In this document: one piece after another, positions 8,672 to 15,992 of the stretch
How the letters are laid out: each line of letters opens with the position of its first letter
Numbering within the stretch: position 1 is the stretch's first letter
Source: CAZUGO01 sp964619935
GTDB lineage: Bacteria > Planctomycetota > Phycisphaerae > UBA1845 > CAIVHJ01
Length of the DNA stretch: 50,767 nt
NCBI GenBank assembly: GCA_964619935.1
Contig: CAZUGO010000081.1
Location: 1-50,767, forward strand
Direction: 5' to 3'
Made by a program: the position numbers and the translations under genes
Notes under the pieces: generated by a model
What the model was told of the DNA's origin: nothing
Databases searched by the model: none
What the model saw: only the letters and a program-made list of their open reading frames with translations

Positions 8672-10435
8672 TCAGGTGAAGTCGGGGATCAGGGTGACGT
8701 CCTGGATGGTGTGTCCGGTCAGGTGGCTGACCGCCACGACCCGGGGCGGGTCGTGCGGCAGGGCGGTGGGCCAGAGAAACAGTCGATCGCGCAGCTCATT
8801 GGTGCCCACGATCCAGTCGGCGGCGACTTCCGCCCGCCGGATGGTCTGGCCGCCGGCCTGGTAGCGGCAACTGAAGGCGTCGCCAATGACCTGGGCGTGG
8901 ACTGCGGTTGAGGTGTCGCTGAAGAACAGCCGCCGCACGCCGTGGGCGCTCAACTGGGCCACCGATTCGATGCTGCGCGGCTGGCCGCGGTAGAGCGTCT
9001 CGGCGTGCTCAGGTTGCTCAACGGGCCAGCAATGGATGGTCCCCCCGGCCGTACCCGCCAGCGGGCCGGACGGCGTCGCCAGCAAGGCGGTGATCGCCGC
9101 GCCGGCCCCGTGGTACACCCGGCAGGGCGGGGCGTCAGGCTGATCGTGGTCCAGGGTCAAGGACAGCACCTGCTGGTCAACTGCCAGCCAGATCCGGTCC
9201 TGGGCAAACTGGACTTGTCGAACGGTGGCCGCGGCAGCGGTGCGACGGGGCAACAGCGGTTCGGCAGCGCCGCCGCGGGTGGTGTCCCAGCGCAACAGTC
9301 CCAGCTCCGAATGCGTGGCGTACAGATGAGTGCCGGCGAGGGCCACGGCGTTGAACCCGCCGCGCGGAGGTCGGTCTGCCTCAGCCAGGTAGGTGGCCGG
9401 CGGGGCCTCGGAATTCGCCGGCACCAGCACCGCCCCCCGGGCGGCCCCCACCAGCAACAGGGTGGTGCCGTCGGCGCTGCGCTCGCAAGTCAAAGAGCGC
9501 AAAGGGCCGGCGGCAGTCGACAACCGCTGGCGGTGCGCGGGCTGCTGGAGTTCTCGCGGGTCAAAGAACAACAACTCCGCTCCGCTGGCCACCACCACCC
9601 AGGCGGTGGGGGCGGGCCGGTCCGAGGTCCGCCACAGGGCGCCATACAAAAACGCGCGGTGACCGGGGCTGAAAGATTGGATCAACTCCTGCAGGCTCGC
9701 CTGCGGGGTCGCCGCCGCCAGATCGTGCAGGCGGGTCAAAGTCTGCTCCAGTTGGGTCAGGTGGGCATCGCGGGCCTCGGCAATGGCCTGCTGAATTTGT
9801 TGCTCGGCGCGGACCTGCTGTTGTTGTCGTTGCAGGCGCCGGCGCTGCTGTTCGGACTGGCGGTAGGCGCTGGAGTCGATCGTGGCACGGCACACCGCTT
9901 CGATCCGCAGCCCGCCGCGGAACAGTACCTCCTGGAGGGCCTCCCGTATGGACTCCAGCAGCGCCCGGCGATCGACATCGTCGCGCAGGGCCGCAGCAGT
10001 GGCCTGGCGCACCACCCGCCGGGTGGCCTGGAGCACGCCGGGCCGCAGGATGTCGCTGAGTTGTTGCCGGGTGACCCGCGGCTGGGTGCCGGCAATGGTT
10101 TCCCGAAACGCCTGGACGTCGTCTGGTTCGGGGTTCACCTGCACCTGCAACCCGATGTCGGCCGTGCAGTCGAAGTGATCGGCACTGGCCAGGTCGGTCA
10201 AGGCGAACTCCAGGATCACCGGTTGGGTGCGCAGCACGATGAGTTGCTCGGCGTCGCCGCGCTGGATGGCGGTTCCCGGCGGGCACCACACCCGGCCGCC
10301 ATGACTGCCGGCGACCAGGGCACACCAGTAAGGCGGCAGATCCACCGAGCGGTTCAACAAGCCAAAGAGTTGATCGCCGGGGATGATCGCGGCAACCACT
10401 TCGGGATTCTCTGTGATGGCTGACAGTTCGGTCAT
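8672..10435 (-). CDS. SPFH-like domain, coiled coil and beta-propeller protein
   Basis: This 587-residue protein is the last gene of the ESCRT-like run. The start is the ATG at 10435; the frame is open further upstream, but only into sequence of the preceding gene. Residues about 20-190 look like a stomatin/prohibitin (SPFH) type domain: an N-terminal beta-rich part (YWCALVAGSHGGRVWCPPG), then VQVNPEPDDVQAFRE and helices ending with RALLESIREALQEVLFRGG. Residues about 195-245 form a Gln- and Arg-rich coiled coil. From about residue 280 to the end there are repeated short beta-strand units of WD/propeller style (for example GTAGGTIHCWPVEQP). There is no obvious membrane helix. SPFH proteins form oligomeric scaffolds at membranes; a role as platform for the neighbouring helical proteins is inference. 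Confidence 0.6.
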   Translation of the reverse strand: MTELSAITENPEVVAAIIPGDQLFGLLNRSVDLPPYWCALVAGSHGGRVWCPPGTAIQRGDAEQLIVLRTQPVILEFALTDLASADHFDCTADIGLQVQVNPEPDDVQAFRETIAGTQPRVTRQQLSDILRPGVLQATRRVVRQATAAALRDDVDRRALLESIREALQEVLFRGGLRIEAVCRATIDSSAYRQSEQQRRRLQRQQQQVRAEQQIQQAIAEARDAHLTQLEQTLTRLHDLAAATPQASLQELIQSFSPGHRAFLYGALWRTSDRPAPTAWVVVASGAELLFFDPRELQQPAHRQRLSTAAGPLRSLTCERSADGTTLLLVGAARGAVLVPANSEAPPATYLAEADRPPRGGFNAVALAGTHLYATHSELGLLRWDTTRGGAAEPLLPRRTAAAATVRQVQFAQDRIWLAVDQQVLSLTLDHDQPDAPPCRVYHGAGAAITALLATPSGPLAGTAGGTIHCWPVEQPEHAETLYRGQPRSIESVAQLSAHGVRRLFFSDTSTAVHAQVIGDAFSCRYQAGGQTIRRAEVAADWIVGTNELRDRLFLWPTALPHDPPRVVAVSHLTGHTIQDVTLIPDFT

Positions 10436-10484
10436 GTATCGATGCCCATGCCGCCGGAGGCCGTCGCGCTGGCGGGCGGCCCGG

Positions 10485-11588
10485 TTAGTCCTGGTTGAAC
10501 CGTTCGAACCTGGCCAGGTCGGCCGGGCGCACCGACGGTCGGGTGCTGCCGAGCACCTGGAGCACGTCGGCCATGCTAATGGCCCGGGCCTTCTGGCCCG
10601 CGATCGACTCCAGGAAGGCGTTGCGGGCGGCCTGTTCGGCAATGCTGGCGATGTCCGCTCCGCTGTAGCCTTCCAGGCGGTCGCAGAGCGCCCCGAAGTC
10701 GACGTCATCGGCCAGCGGGCGCTTCGACAGGTAGATCTCCAGCAGCTTGAAGCGGGCCGGGGCGTCCGGCAACGGGACGTAGATCCGGGCGTCCAGCCGC
10801 CCGGGCCGCATCATGGCATCGTCGAGCATCCAGGGTTTGTTGGTGGCGCCGACGAACAGCAGCGGGCGCGGGTGTTCCTCGAACCCTTCCAGCTCCTGCA
10901 GTATCTGCGGCACCACCCGTTGCATCACCGATGAGCCGCCGGAGGCCCGCTTGGGCACCAGGGCCTCGATTTCATCCATGAAGATGACCGACATGTCTTC
11001 GGCCTTGGCGGCGGCGAACAGCCGATTGAGGTTCTGCTCGGCCTCGCCGACCCACTTGCTCAAGATCTGGGCCGGGCTGATGACGAAGAAGGTGGCGCTC
11101 AACTCATGGGCGATCGCCCGGGCCATCATGGTCTTGCCGGTTCCGGGAGGCCCGTAGAGCAGCACCCCGCCGCCCGCCGAAATGCCGTAGGTCCGGGCCA
11201 GCTCGGGGTGGCTGAGCGGGTAGATCATCTTCAGGCGGATTTCGTCCTTGACGTCCTCCAGGCCGGCGATGTCAGCGAACCCGATGGCCGGCTTTTCCTT
11301 GACGATCCAATCGGAAACGTCGGCCCCGCGGTCGTCGGTGTCGGTGGTTCGCTGGCGGTTCGGCGGTCGCTGCGGTCGGGTTTCGCAATCGCGGGCCAGG
11401 TCGATCAACTCGCCGGCGTAGGTCTCGTGCTGGCGGCGCATCTCCGGCGAAGCGGTCCGGTCCGCCAGCGCGACCATCTGCTCGGCGGCCTGGATGAGGT
11501 AGGTCCGGGCGGTGTTGAACTCGCCGCGGCGGTAGGCGGCCACGCCCTTATCCTTGAGCCGCTCGAATGTTGAAAAAGGAGTCCCCAT
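10485..11588 (-). CDS. MIT-like domain plus Vps4-type AAA ATPase
   Basis: The 367-residue product has the layout and length of Vps4. Residues 5-68 form a three-helix, TPR-like bundle (FSTFERLKDKGVAAYRRGEF, then ARTYLIQAAEQMVALAD, then a third helix) that fits an MIT domain. A linker follows, then one AAA module: FADIAGLEDVKDEI, Walker A GPPGTGKT at 146-153, pore loop SKWVGEAE at 177-184, Walker B VIFMDE at 201-206, sensor-1 Asn250 in ATNKPWMLD, RPGRLDARIYVPLPD, and EGYSGADIA. The Lys-Trp-hydrophobic-Gly pore loop and the NxPWxLD and RIYVPLPD motifs are typical of the meiotic clade (Vps4, katanin, spastin), not of FtsH or ClpX. It lies 25 bp after the compact ESCRT-III-like gene. In the known system Vps4 extracts ESCRT-III subunits; the same job here is inferred. 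Confidence 0.8.
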   Translation of the reverse strand: MGTPFSTFERLKDKGVAAYRRGEFNTARTYLIQAAEQMVALADRTASPEMRRQHETYAGELIDLARDCETRPQRPPNRQRTTDTDDRGADVSDWIVKEKPAIGFADIAGLEDVKDEIRLKMIYPLSHPELARTYGISAGGGVLLYGPPGTGKTMMARAIAHELSATFFVISPAQILSKWVGEAEQNLNRLFAAAKAEDMSVIFMDEIEALVPKRASGGSSVMQRVVPQILQELEGFEEHPRPLLFVGATNKPWMLDDAMMRPGRLDARIYVPLPDAPARFKLLEIYLSKRPLADDVDFGALCDRLEGYSGADIASIAEQAARNAFLESIAGQKARAISMADVLQVLGSTRPSVRPADLARFERFNQD

Positions 11589-11613
11589 TACCGTCGCCGA
11601 TCGTGGTGGTGAA

Positions 11614-12222
11614 CTACTGTTGCTTTTCGCCCTGGCGTTTGAGCGCGTCCAACTCCGCCCGCAGGCCGGCCAGTCGGTCCATTTCCTTGTGGTGTTCGGC
11701 TTCGGTCTCAGCGTCAATCAGGCGGTCGATGTCCTCGTCGGAGACGGCCAGCTCGCCGGTGCTGAGTTCTGCGTCCTGGGCGGCAATGTCCTCGATGGAA
11801 TCCAGAAACATGTTCATGCGCTCTTCCATGGATTGCGACTGTACCATGGCTTTCTCCCAGTCGGCCTGGGTCTTGACCAGGTCGGTCTCACCGAAGAGCT
11901 TGCCGATCTCGGCGGCCATGGTGCCCATGGCTCCGGCGAAGTCCGCAGATGCTTCGGCTTGCCGCTTGATGACCATGGCGTTCTTGACCGAGAGCAGTTG
12001 CCGTTCCAGCAGCCGCTGCATCATGGCGGTCTTCTTCAGCGAGTTGCGGATGAACCCGTATTGCCTGGTGTCGCCGATGGTCTTGGCCCGTTGGGCATTG
12101 CGAATGAACTCGTCCTGAAACTTCTGCTGTTCGCGGATGGCCTTCTCGATCCTGCGGATGCCCTGGCGAACCTTGATGTCGCGTTCGATCCGCCGCTCTT
12201 CAGCCGACTTGAACAAGCCCAT
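11614..12222 (-). CDS. ESCRT-III-like (CHMP/Snf7-type) helical protein
   Basis: This 202-residue protein has the size, helix pattern and charge split of ESCRT-III subunits. It begins MGLFKSAEE, like many CHMP proteins (MGLF). A basic long helix (about 7-47) and a second long helix (about 53-100) would form the core hairpin; shorter helices follow (about 104-112 and 118-147), then an acidic helix (SDEDIDRLIDAETEAEH). The last helix, EMDRLAGLRAELDALKR, resembles an MIM1 motif (LxxRLxxLK), with Glu in place of the Arg. The start has GGAGGA eight bases upstream. The next gene encodes an MIT-like Vps4-type ATPase, which is the expected partner. The main alternative is a PspA/Vipp1-type member of the same superfamily, but the gene context favours the CHMP-like reading. 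Confidence 0.65.
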   Translation of the reverse strand: MGLFKSAEERRIERDIKVRQGIRRIEKAIREQQKFQDEFIRNAQRAKTIGDTRQYGFIRNSLKKTAMMQRLLERQLLSVKNAMVIKRQAEASADFAGAMGTMAAEIGKLFGETDLVKTQADWEKAMVQSQSMEERMNMFLDSIEDIAAQDAELSTGELAVSDEDIDRLIDAETEAEHHKEMDRLAGLRAELDALKRQGEKQQ

Positions 12223-12265
12223 GGTTGCGATCCTCCGCGCGTCTGCGGCTCCTGCCCGGCGGCGC

Positions 12266-12877
12266 TCAGGCCTCCGGTTCAGCGGTCTGTTGCTCGCGGA
12301 CCCGCCGGTCGGCTTCGTCGAAGGCCTGGTGTGTATCCTGGAACACGCCGTTGTCGAGCTGCTCCCAGATGTCCAGGACCTGCCGCCCGGCAGAGGACAG
12401 CCCGGCGGCACCCGCGTCGACCTCGGCACCCAGTTCGAGCATGCGGTCCAGCCGCTCTTGATAGATTTCGGTGCTGACGGCGTCGTTCTCGATGAGCCGG
12501 CCCAGGTGCATGATGTCCTTTTCGCTGATCAAGCCGAAGCGGCTGCCGGCGGCCCGGGACCGCTCGTGGTTCTCGCGGACCAGTCGCAACCGCGAAACGG
12601 TCAGCAGCTCCTTGCTGCGGATGTTGAGCTGCCGGGCGAGCATCAGTTGTTCGGTGGTCTTAAGTTCGAATTGCTGGGCCAGCACGGTGCGGACTTCGGG
12701 GGTCTTCTCACCGGCGCCTTTCGCGAACATGTCCTGCTTGTCTGCGGCGATCTTCTTGACCCGGTTGAGCAACTGCGTGCGATCCTTTTCGAGCAGCAGC
12801 TCCTGGCGGCGCAGCTCCTGGCGGGTCATCTGCGACAGGGGTTTCTTTCGCTTGATCAACCAGTCAATGAACGACAT
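12266..12877 (-). CDS. Helical protein, possible second ESCRT-III-like subunit
   Basis: This 203-residue protein, almost the same length as its downstream neighbour, starts MSFIDWLIKRKKPLSQ and continues with two long amphipathic helices: about residues 17-50 (ELRRQELLLEKDRTQLLNRV) and about 58-110 (RTVLAQQFELKTTEQLMLAR). The N-terminal half is basic and the C-terminal third acidic, as in ESCRT-III proteins. It has no signal peptide or membrane helix. AGGGGA precedes the ATG. It sits 33 bp after the winged-helix ESCRT-III-like gene and 43 bp before the compact one. I cannot point to a family motif, so the subunit call rests on length, helix layout and context. Confidence 0.5.
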   Translation of the reverse strand: MSFIDWLIKRKKPLSQMTRQELRRQELLLEKDRTQLLNRVKKIAADKQDMFAKGAGEKTPEVRTVLAQQFELKTTEQLMLARQLNIRSKELLTVSRLRLVRENHERSRAAGSRFGLISEKDIMHLGRLIENDAVSTEIYQERLDRMLELGAEVDAGAAGLSSAGRQVLDIWEQLDNGVFQDTHQAFDEADRRVREQQTAEPEA

Positions 12878-12910
12878 TGGGTTCCCCTGGGCCGGGCGGC
12901 ACGGTCTGCC

Positions 12911-14356
12911 TCAGGATGGTTCAGGTTCGCGGGGCTGCCGCCGCCGTTCGGGCGAATCGTCGGCGGGGTCGGCGGTTCGGGCCGGCGGTTCCGCCGCGGC
13001 CGCGGGGCCCTCCGCTGCGGTCGTTGCCGACGCCTCGGCCGGTGGCTGGTCAAACTCCTGGAGGATGGCCAGCTCTTCGTCGGAGGTCAGCATGTCGCTG
13101 ATGCCGGTCTCCAGGGACCCGACCAGATCGGCATCGGCCTTGAGGGTTTCGAGCATTTCCTCGGCCTTGACCGCGTTTTCAGTGAGCGCCTCGGTGGCCG
13201 GCAGATCGGCCAGCTCGCCCTGTTGGATGAGCGTCAGGTTGTGGATGTCGGTGCTCAGGATGTTGATCTGCTTGTTGAGCATGTTGGCGGTGGCATTCTG
13301 GCGGGCCAGATCCTTCCGCAACTGGGCCACCTGGGCCGCCAGTCGCTGGCGGACCACCTGGGACGTGCTCTGCTTGCCTTGGTCGATGAGGCTGGCCTCG
13401 CGGGTCTCCAACTGGGCGATGTCGTCGTACATGCGATCGCGCCGCTGCGACAGCGCCGCCCGGCGGCGGGAGAGCTCGTTGATCTTGCGGGCCTCGTCGC
13501 CGGCGCTGCTGAACAGTTGCCGGATCTTGTCAACCATCGACATCGAAAAGCTCTCCTGTGTGTCGGATGCGGCCCCGCGATAAATCAGGAACGCGCCCTC
13601 ATGCCGCCCGGTGTGCAGCTCGGGATCGCGGCGGGCGGCCTGTTCGAACGCCCGGCGGGCGTATTCCTCGCCGACGCCCACCTCCCGGGCCACCGATTCG
13701 GCCGACAGGCCTCCGGTCAGGAGCACGGCGCGGTTGGCCTGCAGGAACTCGTCGACCCGCTGGACCTTGTCGTCCTCGTCTTCCGGGTCGAACAGGGCCG
13801 CCAGCCGGGGGTCGAGATCGTCGGTATCGCCGACCCGCTCCCAGCCCCCGTGGGCGCCGGGCTGGATCAGGACCAGCGTGACATTGCCCAGGCTCGAACG
13901 GGCCCGCAGTGCCTCCGGCGCGAAGCCCGTGGGGCTGCAAATGCCGATGATGTGCGGGACGTGCGGATCGACCTGCAATGATCTTACATGATCGAGCAAC
14001 TCACTGGAACCGATCGGCGGCCCGCCGCTGCCGGGCTGGCCGTCGAGCACGTGCCATTCCAGCGGCGAGAGCACCGAAGCGATGGCCACGCCGACCCGCC
14101 GCTTGCCGAACCACCACCACGGGCGGACGTAGCCGTGCAGGACCACGCGGCGGTTCTTGGGCGTGTCGGCCAGCACCCGGCGATCGAATTTGCGATTCCG
14201 GGCCATCAGCGAGCGCACGCGGTCAGCTTCATCCTGATGCACCAGATCCCAGTGGCTGCCCCGCAGCAAGGTGCCCTTGGCCCGCTCGAAGTTGTGCTCC
14301 ATGCCGGCCAGGAAGCGCGCCTCCAGTTCCACGATGGGGTCGGTGCTGCGGGTCAT
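12911..14356 (-). CDS. Winged-helix plus ESCRT-III-like protein (CHMP7-like layout)
   Basis: The 481-residue protein begins at the ATG that overlaps the kinase stop as ATGA. Residues 1-200 form a mixed alpha/beta region of no family I know (segments VVLHGYVRPWWWFGKRRVGV and HIIGICSPTGF). Residues about 205-262 look like a winged helix: LLTGGLSAESVAREVGVGEE, then YARRAFEQAARRDPELHTG and a beta-wing ending FLIYRG. From residue 275 to 435 there is an all-helical part with two long helices (about 287-327 and 330-372), a third (388-410) and an acidic end SDEELAILQEF, in ESCRT-III style. A Pro/Ala-rich tail closes the protein. A winged helix in front of an ESCRT-III core is the layout of eukaryotic CHMP7. 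The match is by pattern, not alignment. Confidence 0.55.
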   Translation of the reverse strand: MTRSTDPIVELEARFLAGMEHNFERAKGTLLRGSHWDLVHQDEADRVRSLMARNRKFDRRVLADTPKNRRVVLHGYVRPWWWFGKRRVGVAIASVLSPLEWHVLDGQPGSGGPPIGSSELLDHVRSLQVDPHVPHIIGICSPTGFAPEALRARSSLGNVTLVLIQPGAHGGWERVGDTDDLDPRLAALFDPEDEDDKVQRVDEFLQANRAVLLTGGLSAESVAREVGVGEEYARRAFEQAARRDPELHTGRHEGAFLIYRGAASDTQESFSMSMVDKIRQLFSSAGDEARKINELSRRRAALSQRRDRMYDDIAQLETREASLIDQGKQSTSQVVRQRLAAQVAQLRKDLARQNATANMLNKQINILSTDIHNLTLIQQGELADLPATEALTENAVKAEEMLETLKADADLVGSLETGISDMLTSDEELAILQEFDQPPAEASATTAAEGPAAAAEPPARTADPADDSPERRRQPREPEPS

Positions 14357-15405
14357 GATCGGGTTCCCGCCGGAAGGGTGCTCCCGCAGGTGATGCAGTA
14401 GTTGTCGTCCGGGTCGACGGTCGCCTGGCAGGACGGGCAGCACAGGACGGTGTCGACCAGTTGATTGCCGCATTGGATGCAGAACTGATCGTCGTCGGCG
14501 ACGCGGTTGCCGCAGTTCTTGCACAGCGGTGCCGTGGCCGAACGGCCGAGGTGCGGCGGCCGCCGCGGTCCGCCGCACCCGGTCGCGGCCGGGTCCAGCC
14601 GCAGGGCGGCCGCGACATCGGCTGCCCGGGTGAAGCGCTTCTCCAGGCGGGTGTAGCAGCGGCGGAAGACGTCGTCCAGCGCCGCGGGGATGTCGGGCCG
14701 GAGGGCGGACGGCAGGTCATGGCCCTGCGGTCGGACGCCGGTGAGCAGCTCGAACAGCACCACGCCGCAGGCGTACAGGTCGCTGCGGGCGTCGACTTCC
14801 TGACCGTCACGCTGCTCCGGCGACATGTAGGCCAGGGTTCCGGTGATGCCGCGGCCCTCCGCGCTCGGGAGGCTGCCGGACTGCATCAGCGACGCGGTGG
14901 TCAGGCCGCCCACGGTGCCCAGTCCGAAGTCGGCCACCTTGACGTCGTCGCGGACCACGGTGCCGACGTCGCGGTCGCCGAGGTGCAACAGAATATTGGC
15001 CGGCTTGATGTCGCGATGGATGATGCCGCCTTGGTGGGCGACGCCCAGGGCCGCGAGCACGCCCCGCAGAATCTCCACGGCCGCCGCGGTCGGCAGGCCG
15101 CCCGGGTGGGCATCGATGACCGCCCGCAGCGATGGGCCGTCGACATACTCCATGATCAGGTACGGCGGCGTGGCGAACGGGTCCAGGTCCAGGGCTCGCA
15201 CGATGTTGCCATGCCGCAGCCCATGAATGACCACTCCCTCGCGACGCAGGCATTGGACGTAGGCCGCAGCGGTCGGAATCTTGATGGCAACGACTTCGTC
15301 AAAGACGTGATGCCGGGCCTTCCAGACCACCCCGAAGCTGCCGGTGCCGATGTGCTCCTGCAACAGGTAGTTGTTGATGCGGTCGCCGGCCTGGCAGGTG
15401 CTCAT
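14353..15405 (-). CDS. Ser/Thr protein kinase with C-terminal double zinc ribbon
   Basis: This is a eukaryote-type kinase of 350 residues. The glycine loop is IGTGSFGVVWKA (19-30), the ATP lysine is Lys42 in VAIKI, the catalytic loop is HRDIKPANI with Asp132, and the metal-binding Asp159 lies in VADFGLG; GTLAYMSPEQ is the activation segment end. Residues about 285-345 carry two zinc ribbons (CKNC, then CIQC; CPSC, then CITC). No membrane segment is seen, so it is cytoplasmic, unlike many bacterial kinases with outer sensor domains. Its stop overlaps the start of the winged-helix ESCRT-III-like gene by ATGA, which suggests fixed stoichiometry and a direct functional link, perhaps as regulator of filament assembly. 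Confidence 0.9.
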   Translation of the reverse strand: MSTCQAGDRINNYLLQEHIGTGSFGVVWKARHHVFDEVVAIKIPTAAAYVQCLRREGVVIHGLRHGNIVRALDLDPFATPPYLIMEYVDGPSLRAVIDAHPGGLPTAAAVEILRGVLAALGVAHQGGIIHRDIKPANILLHLGDRDVGTVVRDDVKVADFGLGTVGGLTTASLMQSGSLPSAEGRGITGTLAYMSPEQRDGQEVDARSDLYACGVVLFELLTGVRPQGHDLPSALRPDIPAALDDVFRRCYTRLEKRFTRAADVAAALRLDPAATGCGGPRRPPHLGRSATAPLCKNCGNRVADDDQFCIQCGNQLVDTVLCCPSCQATVDPDDNYCITCGSTLPAGTRS

Positions 15406-15432
15406 GGGTGCAGTCCTTCCCGTCGTCCACGG

Positions 15433-15861
15433 TCACAGTTCCGCTTCCGCATGTTCTGCGAGAAAGTCACAAACCAGAAAATTATAGACCGCGGCCGCCA
15501 TGAAACCAAGCACCACCACCGCCCAAGTCAGCGTGCCGCTGATGTGCCAGTTGGCCAGCCACAGCGCCACGATGACATCGATGACCAGGTAGCCCAGCAG
15601 CATCACCCCCGCGGCGGCATTTGAATCGGCGCGGCCGACCCACGCCGGCACGAAGAACAATGCCCAAGGCAGCGCCGCGGCGATCCCGATCCACACCAGA
15701 GCCACCTTGGTGGTGCGCCACAGATCCTCGAGGGTCTCGGGGTTCCGGTAGAAGTAGTAGCCGACCAAGCCGGCGGCCACCACCAGGATTGCGGTCAGGA
15801 CCTTCCCGCCGACATACTTGGCGATTGCAGCGAACACCGTTTGGTCACCCGCTTCCGTCAT
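15433..15861 (-). CDS. Four-helix membrane protein of unknown function
   Basis: Starting at the ATG at 15861, the 142-residue product has four strong membrane segments: VLTAILVVAAGLVGYYFY, ALVWIGIAAALPWALFFV, GVMLLGYLVIDVIVALW and WAVVVLGFMAAAVYNFLV. The ends are short and hydrophilic (start MTEAGDQTVF, end AEHAEAEL). The start has no clear ribosome site, and the frame is open upstream to 15996, so the start is uncertain. I recognise no family. It lies 27 bp before the kinase gene and would be the only integral membrane component of the run, so it is a candidate anchor or target. Confidence 0.65.
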   Translation of the reverse strand: MTEAGDQTVFAAIAKYVGGKVLTAILVVAAGLVGYYFYRNPETLEDLWRTTKVALVWIGIAAALPWALFFVPAWVGRADSNAAAGVMLLGYLVIDVIVALWLANWHISGTLTWAVVVLGFMAAAVYNFLVCDFLAEHAEAEL

Positions 15862-15992
15862 GAAGCGTATTCGGATGGGGCATGCGATTATTGAGCCGCG
15901 GGCCCGCCGCCGCAACTGCCGGACCACGGCAACGGCGTTCCCATGATATCGCCGGGGCCTGCCGAGGCGAAGCGTCGTCGCGGCCGACGGTC

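Noticed and set aside
11614..12222. Reading the compact helical protein as ordinary PspA or Vipp1
   Set aside because: PspA and Vipp1 lack a MIM-like tail and are not followed by a Vps4-type ATPase; the shared superfamily remains possible, so the call is kept moderate.
12137..13981. Plus-strand open frame of 614 codons across the ESCRT-like genes
   Set aside because: Antisense shadow in high-GC DNA; the minus-strand genes have ribosome sites and ordered domains.
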